DNA of 64,000 bases from Rhodocyclaceae bacterium (GTDB lineage: Bacteria > Pseudomonadota > Gammaproteobacteria > Burkholderiales > Rhodocyclaceae): assembly GCA_020445765.1 (NCBI GenBank), contig JAGRFY010000028.1, positions 39,992 to 103,991 on the forward strand, written 5' to 3'. The translations under genes and the position numbers were made by a program. This document shows, one piece after another, positions 49,886 to 58,419 of this stretch (position 1 is its first letter; each line of letters opens with the position of its first letter). Under the pieces are notes generated by a model. It had not been told where the DNA came from. It saw only the letters and a program-made list of their open reading frames with translations, and ran no database searches.

Positions 49886-50848
49886 TCAGCCGGAGATCAC
49901 CGGCGCCGGTGCATCGACCCCGGCGAACCAGGTGCTGCGAATCGCCTCGTCGATGTGCTGGAAGCCGATCTGCACGCTGTCGACGAATCCGTGGAGATGT
50001 TCAGGTTCGCGTGCGAGATCGTCACCGCTCGCGGCCAGCAGGGCGTCGCGGCTGGTCGCCGCTGCGTCGACGGCCGTCTGGTGTCGTGGCAGCGCGGCGA
50101 AGCTGCGGCACAGGTCGTCGAGGCAGCGATAGACCGAGCGCGGAAAATCCCGATCCTGCAGCAGGAATCGCACGACGTCGGGCCCTCGCACCCGGTTTCG
50201 CGTTCGCTGGCGGTACATCTGGTGAGCGGACAGTGATTTCAGCACGCTCATCCACTGCAGGTTCTCGAACGGCGTCAGGTCCTCCGGACTGCGGGGCAGC
50301 AGATTGGCCGAGCGCACGTCGAGGATGCGGGTGGTCATGTCTGCGCGTTCCAGCAGGCGTCCGATTTCGCAGAAGCGGCGGGCCGAACCGTGGCTGAGGC
50401 TGCCCTCGACCAATCCGACCAGGGTCTGGCAGCCGCGGATCACCATTCTCAGGAAATCGTCGCGCCGTCGCTGGGCGATGCCACCGGAGAGATGGTTGCC
50501 GACGGTCAGATAGAGCTGATTGATCTCTTCCCAGATCTCGCGCGGCAGGACTTCGCGCGTCGTGCGCAGGTTCTCCCGCGCCGCCCCGAGGGCGGCAAGG
50601 ATCGATCCGCCATGGTTGCGATCGGCACAGAGGAAGCTGAGGACGCTCGCTTCGTCCCGCCTCGGATAATTCTCGTCGAACAGCTGCTCGGCGCCGGTGA
50701 TGATGATCAGTGACGACCACCCCAGCGTCGGCGTGCCCGGGAAATCGAGCATCAGATGGCGGGTGACCCGCAGCAGCCGGGCGGTATCCTCGGCCCGCTC
50801 GATGTAACGGGACATCCAGTACAAATTCTCGGCGACTCGAGATAGCAT
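49886..50848 (-). CDS. alpha-E domain protein
   Basis: This 320-residue helical protein of the alpha-E (DUF403) family starts LSRVAENLYWMSRYIERAED, the family hallmark. Other conserved blocks are NLRTTREVLPREIWEEINQL and RFCEIGRLLERADMTTRILD. It nearly always occurs next to a circularly permuted ATP-grasp protein; here it starts 3 bases after that gene's stop. The pair is thought to make or modify a peptide, but the product is unknown. Sigma54/NtrC-like sites upstream of the partner suggest control by nitrogen supply. Confidence 0.93.
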   Translation of the reverse strand: MLSRVAENLYWMSRYIERAEDTARLLRVTRHLMLDFPGTPTLGWSSLIIITGAEQLFDENYPRRDEASVLSFLCADRNHGGSILAALGAARENLRTTREVLPREIWEEINQLYLTVGNHLSGGIAQRRRDDFLRMVIRGCQTLVGLVEGSLSHGSARRFCEIGRLLERADMTTRILDVRSANLLPRSPEDLTPFENLQWMSVLKSLSAHQMYRQRTRNRVRGPDVVRFLLQDRDFPRSVYRCLDDLCRSFAALPRHQTAVDAAATSRDALLAASGDDLAREPEHLHGFVDSVQIGFQHIDEAIRSTWFAGVDAPAPVISG

Positions 50849-50851
50849 CGT

Positions 50852-52306
50852 TCAGGCGTCCTCGCTGGCCACGATCCAGGTGTCCTTGCTGCCCCCGCCC
50901 TGGCTCGAATTGACGACCAGGGAACCCTTGACCAGGGCGACCCGGGTCAGCCCGCCGGTCGTGACGTAGACGTCCTGTCCGGACGACAGGATGAACGGGC
51001 GCAGATCCACGTGGCGCGGTTCGGCGCCGCTTTCGCACAAGGTCGGCGTGGTGGACAGCGAGAGCGTGGGCTGGGCCATGTAGTTGCGCGGATTGGCCTT
51101 GATCAGTTCAGCGAATTCCGCGCGTTTCTGCGCACTGGCATGGGGGCCGACCAGCATGCCGTAGCCACCGGACTCGTTGGCCGGCTTGACCACCAGCTTG
51201 TCGAGATTGGCCAGCACGTAGTCGCGCTCCTTCGGGTCCATGCAGAGATAGCTCGGCACGTTGGGCAGCAGTGCGTCCTCACCGAGGTAGTAGCGGATGA
51301 TCTTGGGCACGAAGGCGTAGACCACCTTGTCGTCGGCGACGCCGGCGCCCGGCGCGTTGCACAACGCGACGTTGCCGGCCCGCCACGCCCGAATCAGCCC
51401 GCGCACGCCGAGAACCGAGTCGGGATTGAATGCCTCGGGATCGATGAACATGTCGTCGACCCGGCGGTAGACCACGTCGACCCGGGACAGACCCTCGATC
51501 GTGCGCATGTAGACGCAGTCGTCCGAGCCGACGATCAGGTCCGAGCCCTCGACCAGTTCGACCCCCATCTGCTGGGCCAGGAAGGCATGCTCGAAGTAGG
51601 CCGAATTGAACACGCCCGGCGTCATCACGACGATCGACGGCTCGACGTCCCGCCGCGGCGACATCGATGCCAGCATGTCGTAGAGCTGCGCCGGGTAGTC
51701 GTCCACCGGCAGGATGCGTCCGGTCGCGAACAGTTCCGGCAGCACGCGCTTCGAGACGTTGCGGTTCTCGAGCATGTACGACACGCCCGAGGGGATGCGC
51801 AGGTTGTCCTCGAGGACGTAGATGGTCCCGTCGGCATCGCGCACCAGATCCGAACCGCAGATGTGGGCCCAGATGGCATTGGGGGGCGAGATGCCGACGC
51901 ATTGCGGCCGGAAATTGACCGATTCCTCGAGCAGCTCGGCCGGAAACACGCCGTCGCGCACGATGCGCTGCTCGTGATAGAGGTCGTCGATGAACATGTT
52001 CAGCGCGCGCACCCGCTGGGCCAGTCCGGCCTCGGTCCGGCGCCACTGATCGGCCGGAATGATCCTCGGAATGATGTCGAAAGGCCATGCCCGGTCGATC
52101 ATGCCGGCGTCGGAATAGACCGTGAAGGTGATGCCCATCACCTGGATGGCGACCTCGGCGGTGGTCTTGAGATCTTCTATCTCGTCCGGTGCGAGGCCTG
52201 CCAGATGACGTACCAGTTCGGCCGCCGCACCCCGCGGGACACCGGCCGCTGCGAGCAGCTCGTCGTAAGTATTGCTTTCGTACTTGTTCCAGTCGATCGA
52301 AGGCAC
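50852..52306 (-). CDS. circularly permuted type 2 ATP-grasp protein
   Basis: This protein of about 484 residues belongs to the circularly permuted ATP-grasp family (DUF404/DUF407 type), predicted ATP-dependent ligases forming amide bonds. Recognisable are SGVSYMLENRN, MTPGVFNSAYFEHAFLA, DVVYRRVDDMFIDPE, KLVVKPANESGGYGM and GGLTRVALVKGSLVVNSSQG. I prefer GTG 52306 (PSIDWNKYESNTYDEL) because GGGAGGG lies 4-5 bases upstream. ATG 52372 adds 22 residues and would almost coincide with the transcription start of the sigma54-like promoter. It is co-transcribed with the alpha-E gene. Confidence 0.9.
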   Translation of the reverse strand: MPSIDWNKYESNTYDELLAAAGVPRGAAAELVRHLAGLAPDEIEDLKTTAEVAIQVMGITFTVYSDAGMIDRAWPFDIIPRIIPADQWRRTEAGLAQRVRALNMFIDDLYHEQRIVRDGVFPAELLEESVNFRPQCVGISPPNAIWAHICGSDLVRDADGTIYVLEDNLRIPSGVSYMLENRNVSKRVLPELFATGRILPVDDYPAQLYDMLASMSPRRDVEPSIVVMTPGVFNSAYFEHAFLAQQMGVELVEGSDLIVGSDDCVYMRTIEGLSRVDVVYRRVDDMFIDPEAFNPDSVLGVRGLIRAWRAGNVALCNAPGAGVADDKVVYAFVPKIIRYYLGEDALLPNVPSYLCMDPKERDYVLANLDKLVVKPANESGGYGMLVGPHASAQKRAEFAELIKANPRNYMAQPTLSLSTTPTLCESGAEPRHVDLRPFILSSGQDVYVTTGGLTRVALVKGSLVVNSSQGGGSKDTWIVASEDA

Positions 52307-52385
52307 CTGCCCTCCCGCCTGACTGTGGATCGGTCCGCCGCTAGGGGCTGCTGTCCATTCAGTCTGAGCCATAGATTCGATGCGG

Positions 52386-52400
52386 GCAAGTCGCCGTCCG
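52386..52400 (-). promoter_or_regulatory. sigma54-like promoter for the ATP-grasp/alpha-E operon
   Basis: Read on the minus strand: CGGACGG, 4 bases, TTGC. The -24 GG and -12 GC are 10 bases apart as required, and TTGC matches fully, while the rest of the -24 element is poor. Transcription would start near 52374. The 564-base gap 52307-52870 otherwise has no gene. Confidence 0.4.
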
Positions 52401-52459
52401 GTCGCGTGTGGGCGAAACGATGGCGCCTGTCGGCGTTTTTTCGGCAGCGCCGTGTATGC

Positions 52460-52476
52460 CGCACAATATTGGTGCA
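52460..52476. promoter_or_regulatory. NtrC-like binding site
   Basis: On the minus strand TGCACCAATATTGTGCG matches the NtrC dyad TGCACC-N5-GGTGCA in the left half fully and four bases of the right half. It is centred about 80-95 bases upstream of the predicted sigma54 transcription start, a normal enhancer distance. A single site is seen. Confidence 0.45.
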
Positions 52477-52870
52477 GAAATGGCATTGGGCTGTTCGCGT
52501 CGTGCGTCACGGGGCCGCGCAGCGGGCGATTCCGGAGTACGGCATGCAGCCGCATTCGCGCATTGCCGGCGATGCGCATCGATCCTGGATAATGACGGCC
52601 GTCCGGGGGTTCCAGCCCGGTTCGCGCCGGCATCGACGGCGGTCGCGGCGCGCGGTGGCGGGCACAGCGCGGTCCGGGTCGACTGCCGGATGCACGCATC
52701 ATGCAATTGCCATATGTTTCTGGCCCGCGAGTTGCTTTTCCGCTCGGACCGTCGATAGCACGTCGCGGGCCCCGGCGGTCCGGGCCCGTGCGGGCAGGGC
52801 CACGGCCGAAACCACAGTTCGTCGCACCGGGTGATCCGCCTGCGTCGCGATTCGTCATGGAGACAGCACG

Positions 52871-53341
52871 ATGTCGGAGTACCGAACCGAAATCATCTGG
52901 CGGCGCGGCGACCAGGACTTTCTCGACAACCGCTATTCCCGCGGCCATGTCTGGCGTTTCGACGGCGGCGCCGAAGTCCTCGCTTCGTCCTCGCCGCAGG
53001 TCGTGCCGGTGCCGTATTCCGACGAACTCGGCGTCGATCCGGAGGAAGCTTTCGTGGCGGCCCTGGCCAGTTGCCACATGCTATGGTTCCTGTCGATCGC
53101 CGCACGTCGTGGTTTTCGTGTCGACGCCTATCGCGACGCCGCCACCGGCCTGATGGGGCGGGACGATCGGGGGCGACTGGCGATCACCGTCGTGACGCTG
53201 CGACCCCAGGTGGGTTTCGACGGTGACTCGCCCGATCCGCAGCTACTGGCGGCGATGCACGAGGAAGCCCACGAAGAGTGCTTCATCGCCAATTCGGTGC
53301 GGACCGAGGTACGCTGCCAGCCGGTGCTCGAACCGGCCTGA
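52871..53341 (+). CDS. OsmC family protein
   Basis: This 156-residue OsmC/Ohr-like protein has the two redox cysteines at the expected places: AALASCHMLWFLSIAA and HEECFIANSVRTEV. Members reduce organic peroxides or respond to osmotic stress. The start SEYRTEIIWRRGDQDFL has the family N-terminal strand pattern. GGAGACAG precedes ATG 52871. It is followed 30 bases later by the broken GFA gene. Confidence 0.92.
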   Translation: MSEYRTEIIWRRGDQDFLDNRYSRGHVWRFDGGAEVLASSSPQVVPVPYSDELGVDPEEAFVAALASCHMLWFLSIAARRGFRVDAYRDAATGLMGRDDRGRLAITVVTLRPQVGFDGDSPDPQLLAAMHEEAHEECFIANSVRTEVRCQPVLEPA

Positions 53342-53371
53342 GCGTTGTGCTTCGCACGCAAGGAGGTCGCC

Positions 53372-53792
53372 ATGGACGAATCGAGAAGGCTGTCGGGACA
53401 TTGCCTGTGCGGCGACGTGCGCGTGCTCGCACAGGCTGTTTCGAGGCGGGTCGGCTTCTGCCACTGCGGCATGTGCCGTAGCTGGAGTGGCGGTCCGCTG
53501 CTGGCCGTCGATTGCGGCACCGAAGTCTCGTTCGAAGGGGCCGATCGCATCGGCAACCATGCCTCGTCGGACTGGGCCGAGCGCGGCTTCTGCAAGCGTT
53601 GTGGTAGCCATCTCTTCTTCCGGCTGAAGGCGACCGGGCAGTTCCTGATGCCCCCCCGGCCTGTTCGACGCCGCGGAGGACTTCGTGCTCGAGGAGCAGA
53701 TCTTCGTCGATCGCAAGCCCGGCTACCATGCGTTCGCCAGCCGGACGGCGATGCTGACCGAAGCCGATTTCCTGGCCCGATACGGCGGTTGA
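53372..53792 (+). pseudogene. GFA-family (glutathione-dependent formaldehyde-activating-like) protein, frameshifted
   Basis: The reading starts at ATG 53372 behind a perfect AAGGAGG. It carries the zinc motifs GHCLCGDVRV, CHCGMCRSW and FCKRCGSHLF. At a run of seven C (53651-53657) the frame shifts. With one C fewer it would continue MPPGLFDAAEDFVLEEQIF to a normal C-terminus ending ARYGG and a TGA at 53790-53792, about 139 residues in total, the family length. As given, translation runs on out of frame to 54169. The cause may be a real mutation, slippage-based switching or a base-calling error. Relatives include CENP-V/Gfa enzymes; the substrate is unknown. Confidence 0.85.
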
Positions 53793-53985
53793 CGAGGATT
53801 GGCATCGGCCATTTTCGAGCGGCTCGCCGGTTGGCCATCCTCGCTGGATGTTCACCGTCTCCATCAGCTGTCGTCGGAAAGCCGGTCAGGGTCTTGCCGG
53901 CCGCCTCGAACACGATCTCTGAGAAGCGTCTGGTGGCCAGGAGGCCAATCGCGCGACCGAAACTACGCTCGGGCAGCTGGCTCTG

Positions 53986-54885
53986 CTACTGGCCTGGAGC
54001 TGCCGTGCTGCGGCCCGCGATCAAGGTGCGGAGCGGTGCGGCGCACAGCAGCGCCAGCGCCAGCCCCAGGGCGACCCAGCTGAAATCGGTCGGCACTTCG
54101 CGGCGTCTTGCCCTGGTGCCCGAGCGCATCGCACGGGACAGGCCGGCGACGCTTTCCAGTCTGAGGTAGTCGAGCCCGGTGCGGGCCGCGAGCGCTTGCA
54201 GGTGGTTTTCGCGCAGCGCCGACAGGTGCTCGTCGTGCGGCGCTGCATCCGCGTTCTGGACGACTTCGTCGGCATGCCAGAAGCCGTTGAAGCGACCGGG
54301 GGTGTCCTGTTTCGGTATCGGGCGCGGCACGTCGCCGCCGGTGCCGATCACCATGCCGCGGATCTCTCCCTGGCGAATGTCGCCGAACAACGCCGGCACC
54401 GTGCCTTGCAGCGGAGGTGATTCGTGACCGTCGCTGAAGAACAGCAACTGTGGCTCGCCGCCGACGTCACGGGCGGCCCGCAGCGCCCAGTAGAGCCCCT
54501 TGGCGACCTCGCTTGCCTCGGCCCAGCGCATGCGGTCGTCGACCTGCTCGAGCGTCGACAGCAGATCGCCGTAGTGATCGCAGACGTCGACCGGGGCGAG
54601 CAGCGTCAAGCTGCGGTAACCGGTGAATGCGGCCAGACCGACCTTCGATCCGCAGGGCAGCTCGGTCAAGGCCGTGGCCAGGGCGCGGCGCGCGAACGCG
54701 AGGCGCGATAGCGGCTTGTCGTGCAGGCGGTAATCCGCGACGCCCATGCTTTGCGTGATGTCGAACACCGCCAGATAGTCGAAGCTGGCGCGCGGCCAAG
54801 GCAGCGGCGGCATCGACAGGGCCAGGGCGAGCAGGCCGCCGGCGAGCAACAATCGCTCGGTGCCGCGCGATCGCAGGCGGTTCAC
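53986..54885 (-). CDS. mxaL: MxaL-like von Willebrand A domain protein
   Basis: This 299-residue protein has a membrane helix near 12-30, a VWA domain and a second helix near the C-terminus (WVALGLALALLCAA). The MIDAS is atypical: DITQSMG (D-x-T-x-S). Blocks LACGS-like LPCGSKVGLAAFTGYRSL, RMRWAEASEVAKGLYWALRA, and RPIPKQDTPGRFNGFWHADE match MxaL, needed for methanol dehydrogenase maturation in methylotrophs. The start GTG 54885 overlaps the mxaK stop (GTGA). It is the last gene of the cluster. Confidence 0.85.
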   Translation of the reverse strand: MNRLRSRGTERLLLAGGLLALALSMPPLPWPRASFDYLAVFDITQSMGVADYRLHDKPLSRLAFARRALATALTELPCGSKVGLAAFTGYRSLTLLAPVDVCDHYGDLLSTLEQVDDRMRWAEASEVAKGLYWALRAARDVGGEPQLLFFSDGHESPPLQGTVPALFGDIRQGEIRGMVIGTGGDVPRPIPKQDTPGRFNGFWHADEVVQNADAAPHDEHLSALRENHLQALAARTGLDYLRLESVAGLSRAMRSGTRARRREVPTDFSWVALGLALALLCAAPLRTLIAGRSTAAPGQ

Positions 54886-55415
54886 GGCAAGGCCCCCTTG
54901 CCGCCGCGCATCGTTGTGATCGCCCGCTCGCTCGGCACCGGTGCGGCGGCTTCCATTTCCTGGCGCGCTTCCTCGGGTGCCAGCCACAGTGCCCGCTCCA
55001 GGTTGTAGCGCGCATCCCAATCGCCGGCATCGAGTCGCAGCAGGTCGCGATAGCTCTCCTTGGCGAGTTCGAGATACGGCAGGGCATCGTCTGCCGAGCG
55101 TTGGCGGCGGCGTAGCCCCTCGCGCAGGTGGAGATTGCCGAGGTTGAACAGCGCGGTGCGTTGCAGCGGGCCCGGCTGACCGACGATCAGGGCCTTGTAG
55201 GCGAGCAGGGCACCGTCGTAGTCGCCCGCGGCGGCGCGGGCCATGGCTGCGAGCATGGTGGATTCGGGCGATGGCGGCAGGGCGCCCGCGGTGGGCCTGG
55301 CGATTGTGTTCGCCAGTCGATCCACCTGCCGCCAGTGCGTCGCCTGGACGGCCGCCAACACGGCCAGCGTGGCGGCGGCCGAGGCGAAGGCGAGGTGGAT
55401 GCTGCGGCGCTTCAA
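54882..55415 (-). CDS. mxaK: MxaK-like membrane-anchored TPR protein
   Basis: This protein of about 177 residues has one N-terminal membrane helix (HLAFASAAATLAVLAAV) and then TPR-like helices: ARAAAGDYDGALLAYKAL, RTALFNLGNLHLREGLRR, and ELAKESYRDLLRLDAGDWDARYN-type. It ends with LERALWLAPEE and matches MxaK of the mxaACKL set. The start is unclear: TTG 55415 overlaps the stop of a small frame (TTGA), and an in-frame GTG at 55463 adds 16 residues. Its stop overlaps mxaL. Confidence 0.8.
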   Translation of the reverse strand: MKRRSIHLAFASAAATLAVLAAVQATHWRQVDRLANTIARPTAGALPPSPESTMLAAMARAAAGDYDGALLAYKALIVGQPGPLQRTALFNLGNLHLREGLRRRQRSADDALPYLELAKESYRDLLRLDAGDWDARYNLERALWLAPEEARQEMEAAAPVPSERAITTMRGGKGALP

Positions 55416-55591
55416 GCGGGCACCCCCGGCAGGAGCTGGCTGGGCCCGGCCGGCGGAGCCCACAGGCGCGACGCGACGGTCGTCGGTACCGCCATACGCG
55501 GTGCCCGGGCCTGGACGAAGGCGATCGCGCTCCTGGTGCGCCGGCCTCGTCGGCAGCGTCGACGGCGCGACGGCACGGCCACCGGATTCAA
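55412..55591 (-). other. possible small frame between mxaC and mxaK
   Basis: A 59-codon frame starts at a TTG overlapping the mxaC stop (TTGA) and ends in a TGA overlapping the mxaK TTG (TTGA). The product is Arg/Pro/Ala-rich (SRRRRCRRGRRTRSA) with no family likeness. It fills a 172-base gap in an otherwise overlapping operon. It may be noncoding; other mxaC-mxaK pairs are expected to abut. Confidence 0.2.
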
Positions 55592-56604
55592 CGCAGGCCC
55601 CGCAGTTGCCAGCGACCCGCTGCCAGCAGGATCGCCACCAGCAGCAGTGCCGCGGCGATGATGCCGCGACTGTAGTCCTGCCGCGGAATCCGCTCCTCGA
55701 AGTCGAGCGGATGGTTCTGCTGCCGGCCGACGTCTTCGACAGCCGCTGCAAGGTCTTCCGGGCTCTCGGCCTGATACGCCCGGTACGGCGTCGGCAGGGT
55801 TTCGAAGAATCGGTGCAGGGCGACTTCCGGAATCGCTTCGCCGGCCTCGCCGGCCTGTTCGAGATCGGGCCGCCCGAATCCCTTCAGGTAGATCCAGTAG
55901 AGCGCCACCCGCTGCCGTTCGAAGCCGGCACGGATCGCCAGACGGGTGTCCTCGTCGAGCCGTGCACCGCCGTCCGAGACCAGCAGAATGATCCGGCTCC
56001 CGGTGTAGGCCCGATTCTCGAAGCGTGCGACCGATGAAATCAGCGCGCGCCCGACATCGGTTTCCGACAACCCGCGATGGACGCCGCCGGCGGTGATGCC
56101 GGCCTGGACGACTTCGTCGTGCTGGGTGAAGGGCACGACGTGAAGCGCGCTGGCAGAGAAGAAGCTGACGGCAAAGCGGTCGTCGGGGCGCCGCGCGACG
56201 AACTCGCCGAGCAGCGTGCGGGCAGCCTGCGATTTCACCGGTCCGCGCGACTGGGTCTGATGGCGGATATCGTAGGCGCTGAGTTCCCGCCAGTCGCTCG
56301 GCAGCATGCGCTCGTCCATGCTGCGACTGCGATCGATCAGCAGCAGCACCTCGGCACCGCGCCCGGTGCGCAGCGCCAGGCTCTGGGGGCGCCCGGGTGC
56401 CGCCAGGGCGAGCACCACGGCCGCGATCGCCAGCGCCGAGAGTACGCGCAGCGCGAGCCCGACCAGGCGCCCGAGACGATCCTCGGGCAGCCAGCCGACA
56501 TCGGGATAGCCGCTGGCCTCGGTGCCGCGGGCCCACAACGGCAGGGTCGCCAGCGGCATCAGGGCCAGCCATTCCGGGCGCAGGAAGTCGACCCCGGCGA
56601 TCAT
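55588..56604 (-). CDS. mxaC: MxaC-like (BatA-type) VWA membrane protein
   Basis: This 338-residue protein has helices near 10-25 and 47-68 and a VWA domain with intact MIDAS (LLIDRSRSMDE, D-x-S-x-S). It has a C-terminal helix (GIIAAALLLVAILLAA). FFSASALHVVPFTQHDEV and LLVSDGGARLDEDTRLAIR are in the domain. The position after mxaA and before mxaK, and the size, fit MxaC. ATG 56604 overlaps the mxaA stop (ATGA). Confidence 0.87.
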   Translation of the reverse strand: MIAGVDFLRPEWLALMPLATLPLWARGTEASGYPDVGWLPEDRLGRLVGLALRVLSALAIAAVVLALAAPGRPQSLALRTGRGAEVLLLIDRSRSMDERMLPSDWRELSAYDIRHQTQSRGPVKSQAARTLLGEFVARRPDDRFAVSFFSASALHVVPFTQHDEVVQAGITAGGVHRGLSETDVGRALISSVARFENRAYTGSRIILLVSDGGARLDEDTRLAIRAGFERQRVALYWIYLKGFGRPDLEQAGEAGEAIPEVALHRFFETLPTPYRAYQAESPEDLAAAVEDVGRQQNHPLDFEERIPRQDYSRGIIAAALLLVAILLAAGRWQLRGLR

Positions 56605-57467
56605 CGTGAGTGGCGCCGTTCGATCTGCATCAGCGCACGGCACAGCCGGCGCGGGGAGAACTCGTCGGTGCCCGCCCGGTCGGCAAAGAAGCGCTCGGCA
56701 GACAGTCGATAGAAGCGCTCGATATCGTCGGCCAGCAACCGGAATTCGGGGCGCAGCGCAAAAAGTCGTTCGATACTCGAGCGGTCGACGACGCCGCCGG
56801 CGCTGGCGTCGATGGCCCGGTGCAGGGCAAGCCAGCCCGCGGCGTCGCCGTCGGTGCATCGGCGCATCGCAACCCACGCGCGAGCGAAGGGCAGGGTGGC
56901 CCGATCGCGCCGGATGCGCCACAGCCACCAGCCCGACCAGCCGGCCAGCACCAGCGCCAGTGCCGTCAGGGTCCAGCGCAGCCGTGCCGCCAGTGGTCCG
57001 GGCGCCGGCGCCGCTGGCCGCCGATCCGGACGCAACTCGCCGAGGCCGCTTTCGGTGAACGCGTCGCGGCGGCTGATCGGCGCGATCGACAGCGGCACTG
57101 CCGCGATCTTCAGGCCCGGTCCGCCGCCGGCGGCGTCGAGGGTGAGGCCCGGCAGTGTCACCACCTGGAGTTGCGGCGGCGCGTTGATCAACTGATAGCG
57201 GAGCACCAGCCAGCCGTGACCGTCGATGTCGTCGACCTGCGCTACGCTGCGACGCGCAAACCAGTTGCCGACCCGGCCGAGCGCCGGCATTTCGGCGACG
57301 GCGAACGGTCCGCCGTCGGCCTCGAGGCGGACGCGCTGCTCGACCACGTCACCGAGCTGGTGGCCGAATGCGCGAATCGGGGCGACCGTTGCCGGAAACG
57401 GGGTCAGCTCGGCGATCGCGTGCAGGGCCGGCAGCCACATCAGTACCGATGCCGCCAGCCGCCTCAT
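56601..57467 (-). CDS. mxaA: MxaA-like membrane protein
   Basis: This 288-residue protein has a signal peptide (MRRLAASVLMWLPALHAIAE), a periplasmic beta-rich region (GHQLGDVVEQRVRLEADGG), and a membrane helix at about 157-177 (LTALALVLAGWSGWWLW). The cytoplasmic C-terminal domain contains CTDGDAAGWLALHRAID and FSPRRLCRALMQIERR. This fits MxaA, involved in calcium insertion into methanol dehydrogenase. ATG 57467 is supported by GAGGG upstream and the signal peptide. A 100-base gap separates it from mxaS. Confidence 0.83.
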   Translation of the reverse strand: MRRLAASVLMWLPALHAIAELTPFPATVAPIRAFGHQLGDVVEQRVRLEADGGPFAVAEMPALGRVGNWFARRSVAQVDDIDGHGWLVLRYQLINAPPQLQVVTLPGLTLDAAGGGPGLKIAAVPLSIAPISRRDAFTESGLGELRPDRRPAAPAPGPLAARLRWTLTALALVLAGWSGWWLWRIRRDRATLPFARAWVAMRRCTDGDAAGWLALHRAIDASAGGVVDRSSIERLFALRPEFRLLADDIERFYRLSAERFFADRAGTDEFSPRRLCRALMQIERRHSR

Positions 57468-57567
57468 CGGACGATCCCTCGATGGCGGCGATTCGGTCGG
57501 TCGCGATCGACGCGCCGCGCCGGGTCGGGGCCACGAGCACCGCCATCGGGCGGTCGTGCGGGCGCGC

Positions 57568-58419
57568 TCACGCACCCTCCAGAAAATGGCGGGTCAGGGC
57601 GTCGCCGACGAACGGGTCGGACATGTAGAAGGCGCGAATGCCGCGCGCCTGGAAGCGCAGGTCCAGCGCTCGGCGCCGCTCGGCGACCGCCGCGCGCCAG
57701 CGTCGCCGCAGCTCGGGTCGGAGCCACAATTCGCGCAGGCGCCCGTTCTCGAGATCGCGCAGGCGGAGCAGTCCGTCACCGGCGGGCGGTTCGGTCTCGC
57801 TCGGGCTCCAGATCACGATCGGGGTGACCCGGGCGCGGCCGAGCAGGTCGAGCGCGGTATCGAGTTCGGCGTCATGGCGATGAAAGTCGGAGACCAGGAA
57901 CACCTGCGCCTGGCGGCCGGCGAGCGGCGCCAGCGCATCGATCAGGCCGCCATGACCGGCAGAACGGCACTCGGCCGTGCGCAACTGCTCTGCATACTGC
58001 GCCACCAGGGCGGGCTGGCGACTCGGCGCGAGCCGCAGTTCCGGACGCTCGGCGTCGTCGAATGCCGACAGCGACAGGGGATCGCCTGCCGCGGTGGCTG
58101 CGCGTCCCAGCGCTGCGACGAAATCGGCCGCCAGGTCGAGCTTGCGGGACGGCGTGCCGAACCCCATCGATGCAGACAGGTCGATCAGCGCACACACCGG
58201 AATATGGCTGCGCTGGCGAGCCAGGCGCACCAGCCATTCGCCCAGCGGATCCCGCAGGCTCGCCCGCAGGTCGATGCGTCGTGGATCGGGGCGCGCGAAC
58301 AGGCTGGCGTGGGCCACGAAGTCGTCGCCGGCGCCGAGGGTCAGGCCGGCGTGGGCGCCCGGTCGAAAGCCGCCGACTCTGGCACCGACGCGATACTGGA
58401 AGTCGTGGGTCGCGCTCAC
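57568..58419 (-). CDS. mxaS: MxaS-like DUF58 protein
   Basis: This 283-residue soluble protein of the DUF58 family has a VWA-like fold and MIDAS-type motif ALIDLSASMGFG. The N-terminal part GARVGGFRPGAHAGLTLGAG and the end IRAFYMSDPFVGDALTRHF are family-like. DUF58 proteins are standard partners of MoxR ATPases. The start GTG 58419 overlaps the moxR stop (GTGA). Confidence 0.88.
   Translation of the reverse strand: MSATHDFQYRVGARVGGFRPGAHAGLTLGAGDDFVAHASLFARPDPRRIDLRASLRDPLGEWLVRLARQRSHIPVCALIDLSASMGFGTPSRKLDLAADFVAALGRAATAAGDPLSLSAFDDAERPELRLAPSRQPALVAQYAEQLRTAECRSAGHGGLIDALAPLAGRQAQVFLVSDFHRHDAELDTALDLLGRARVTPIVIWSPSETEPPAGDGLLRLRDLENGRLRELWLRPELRRRWRAAVAERRRALDLRFQARGIRAFYMSDPFVGDALTRHFLEGA

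Noticed and set aside
52480-52498. Plus-strand TGGCATTGGGCTGTTCG as a sigma54 promoter toward the OsmC gene
   Set aside because: The -12 element lacks GC at the required 10-base distance from GG.
53793-53985. Possible gene remnant on the minus strand (GRAIGLLATRRFSEIVFEAAG)
   Set aside because: It looks faintly protein-like but is short, has no start with a ribosome binding site, and I could not link it to a family.
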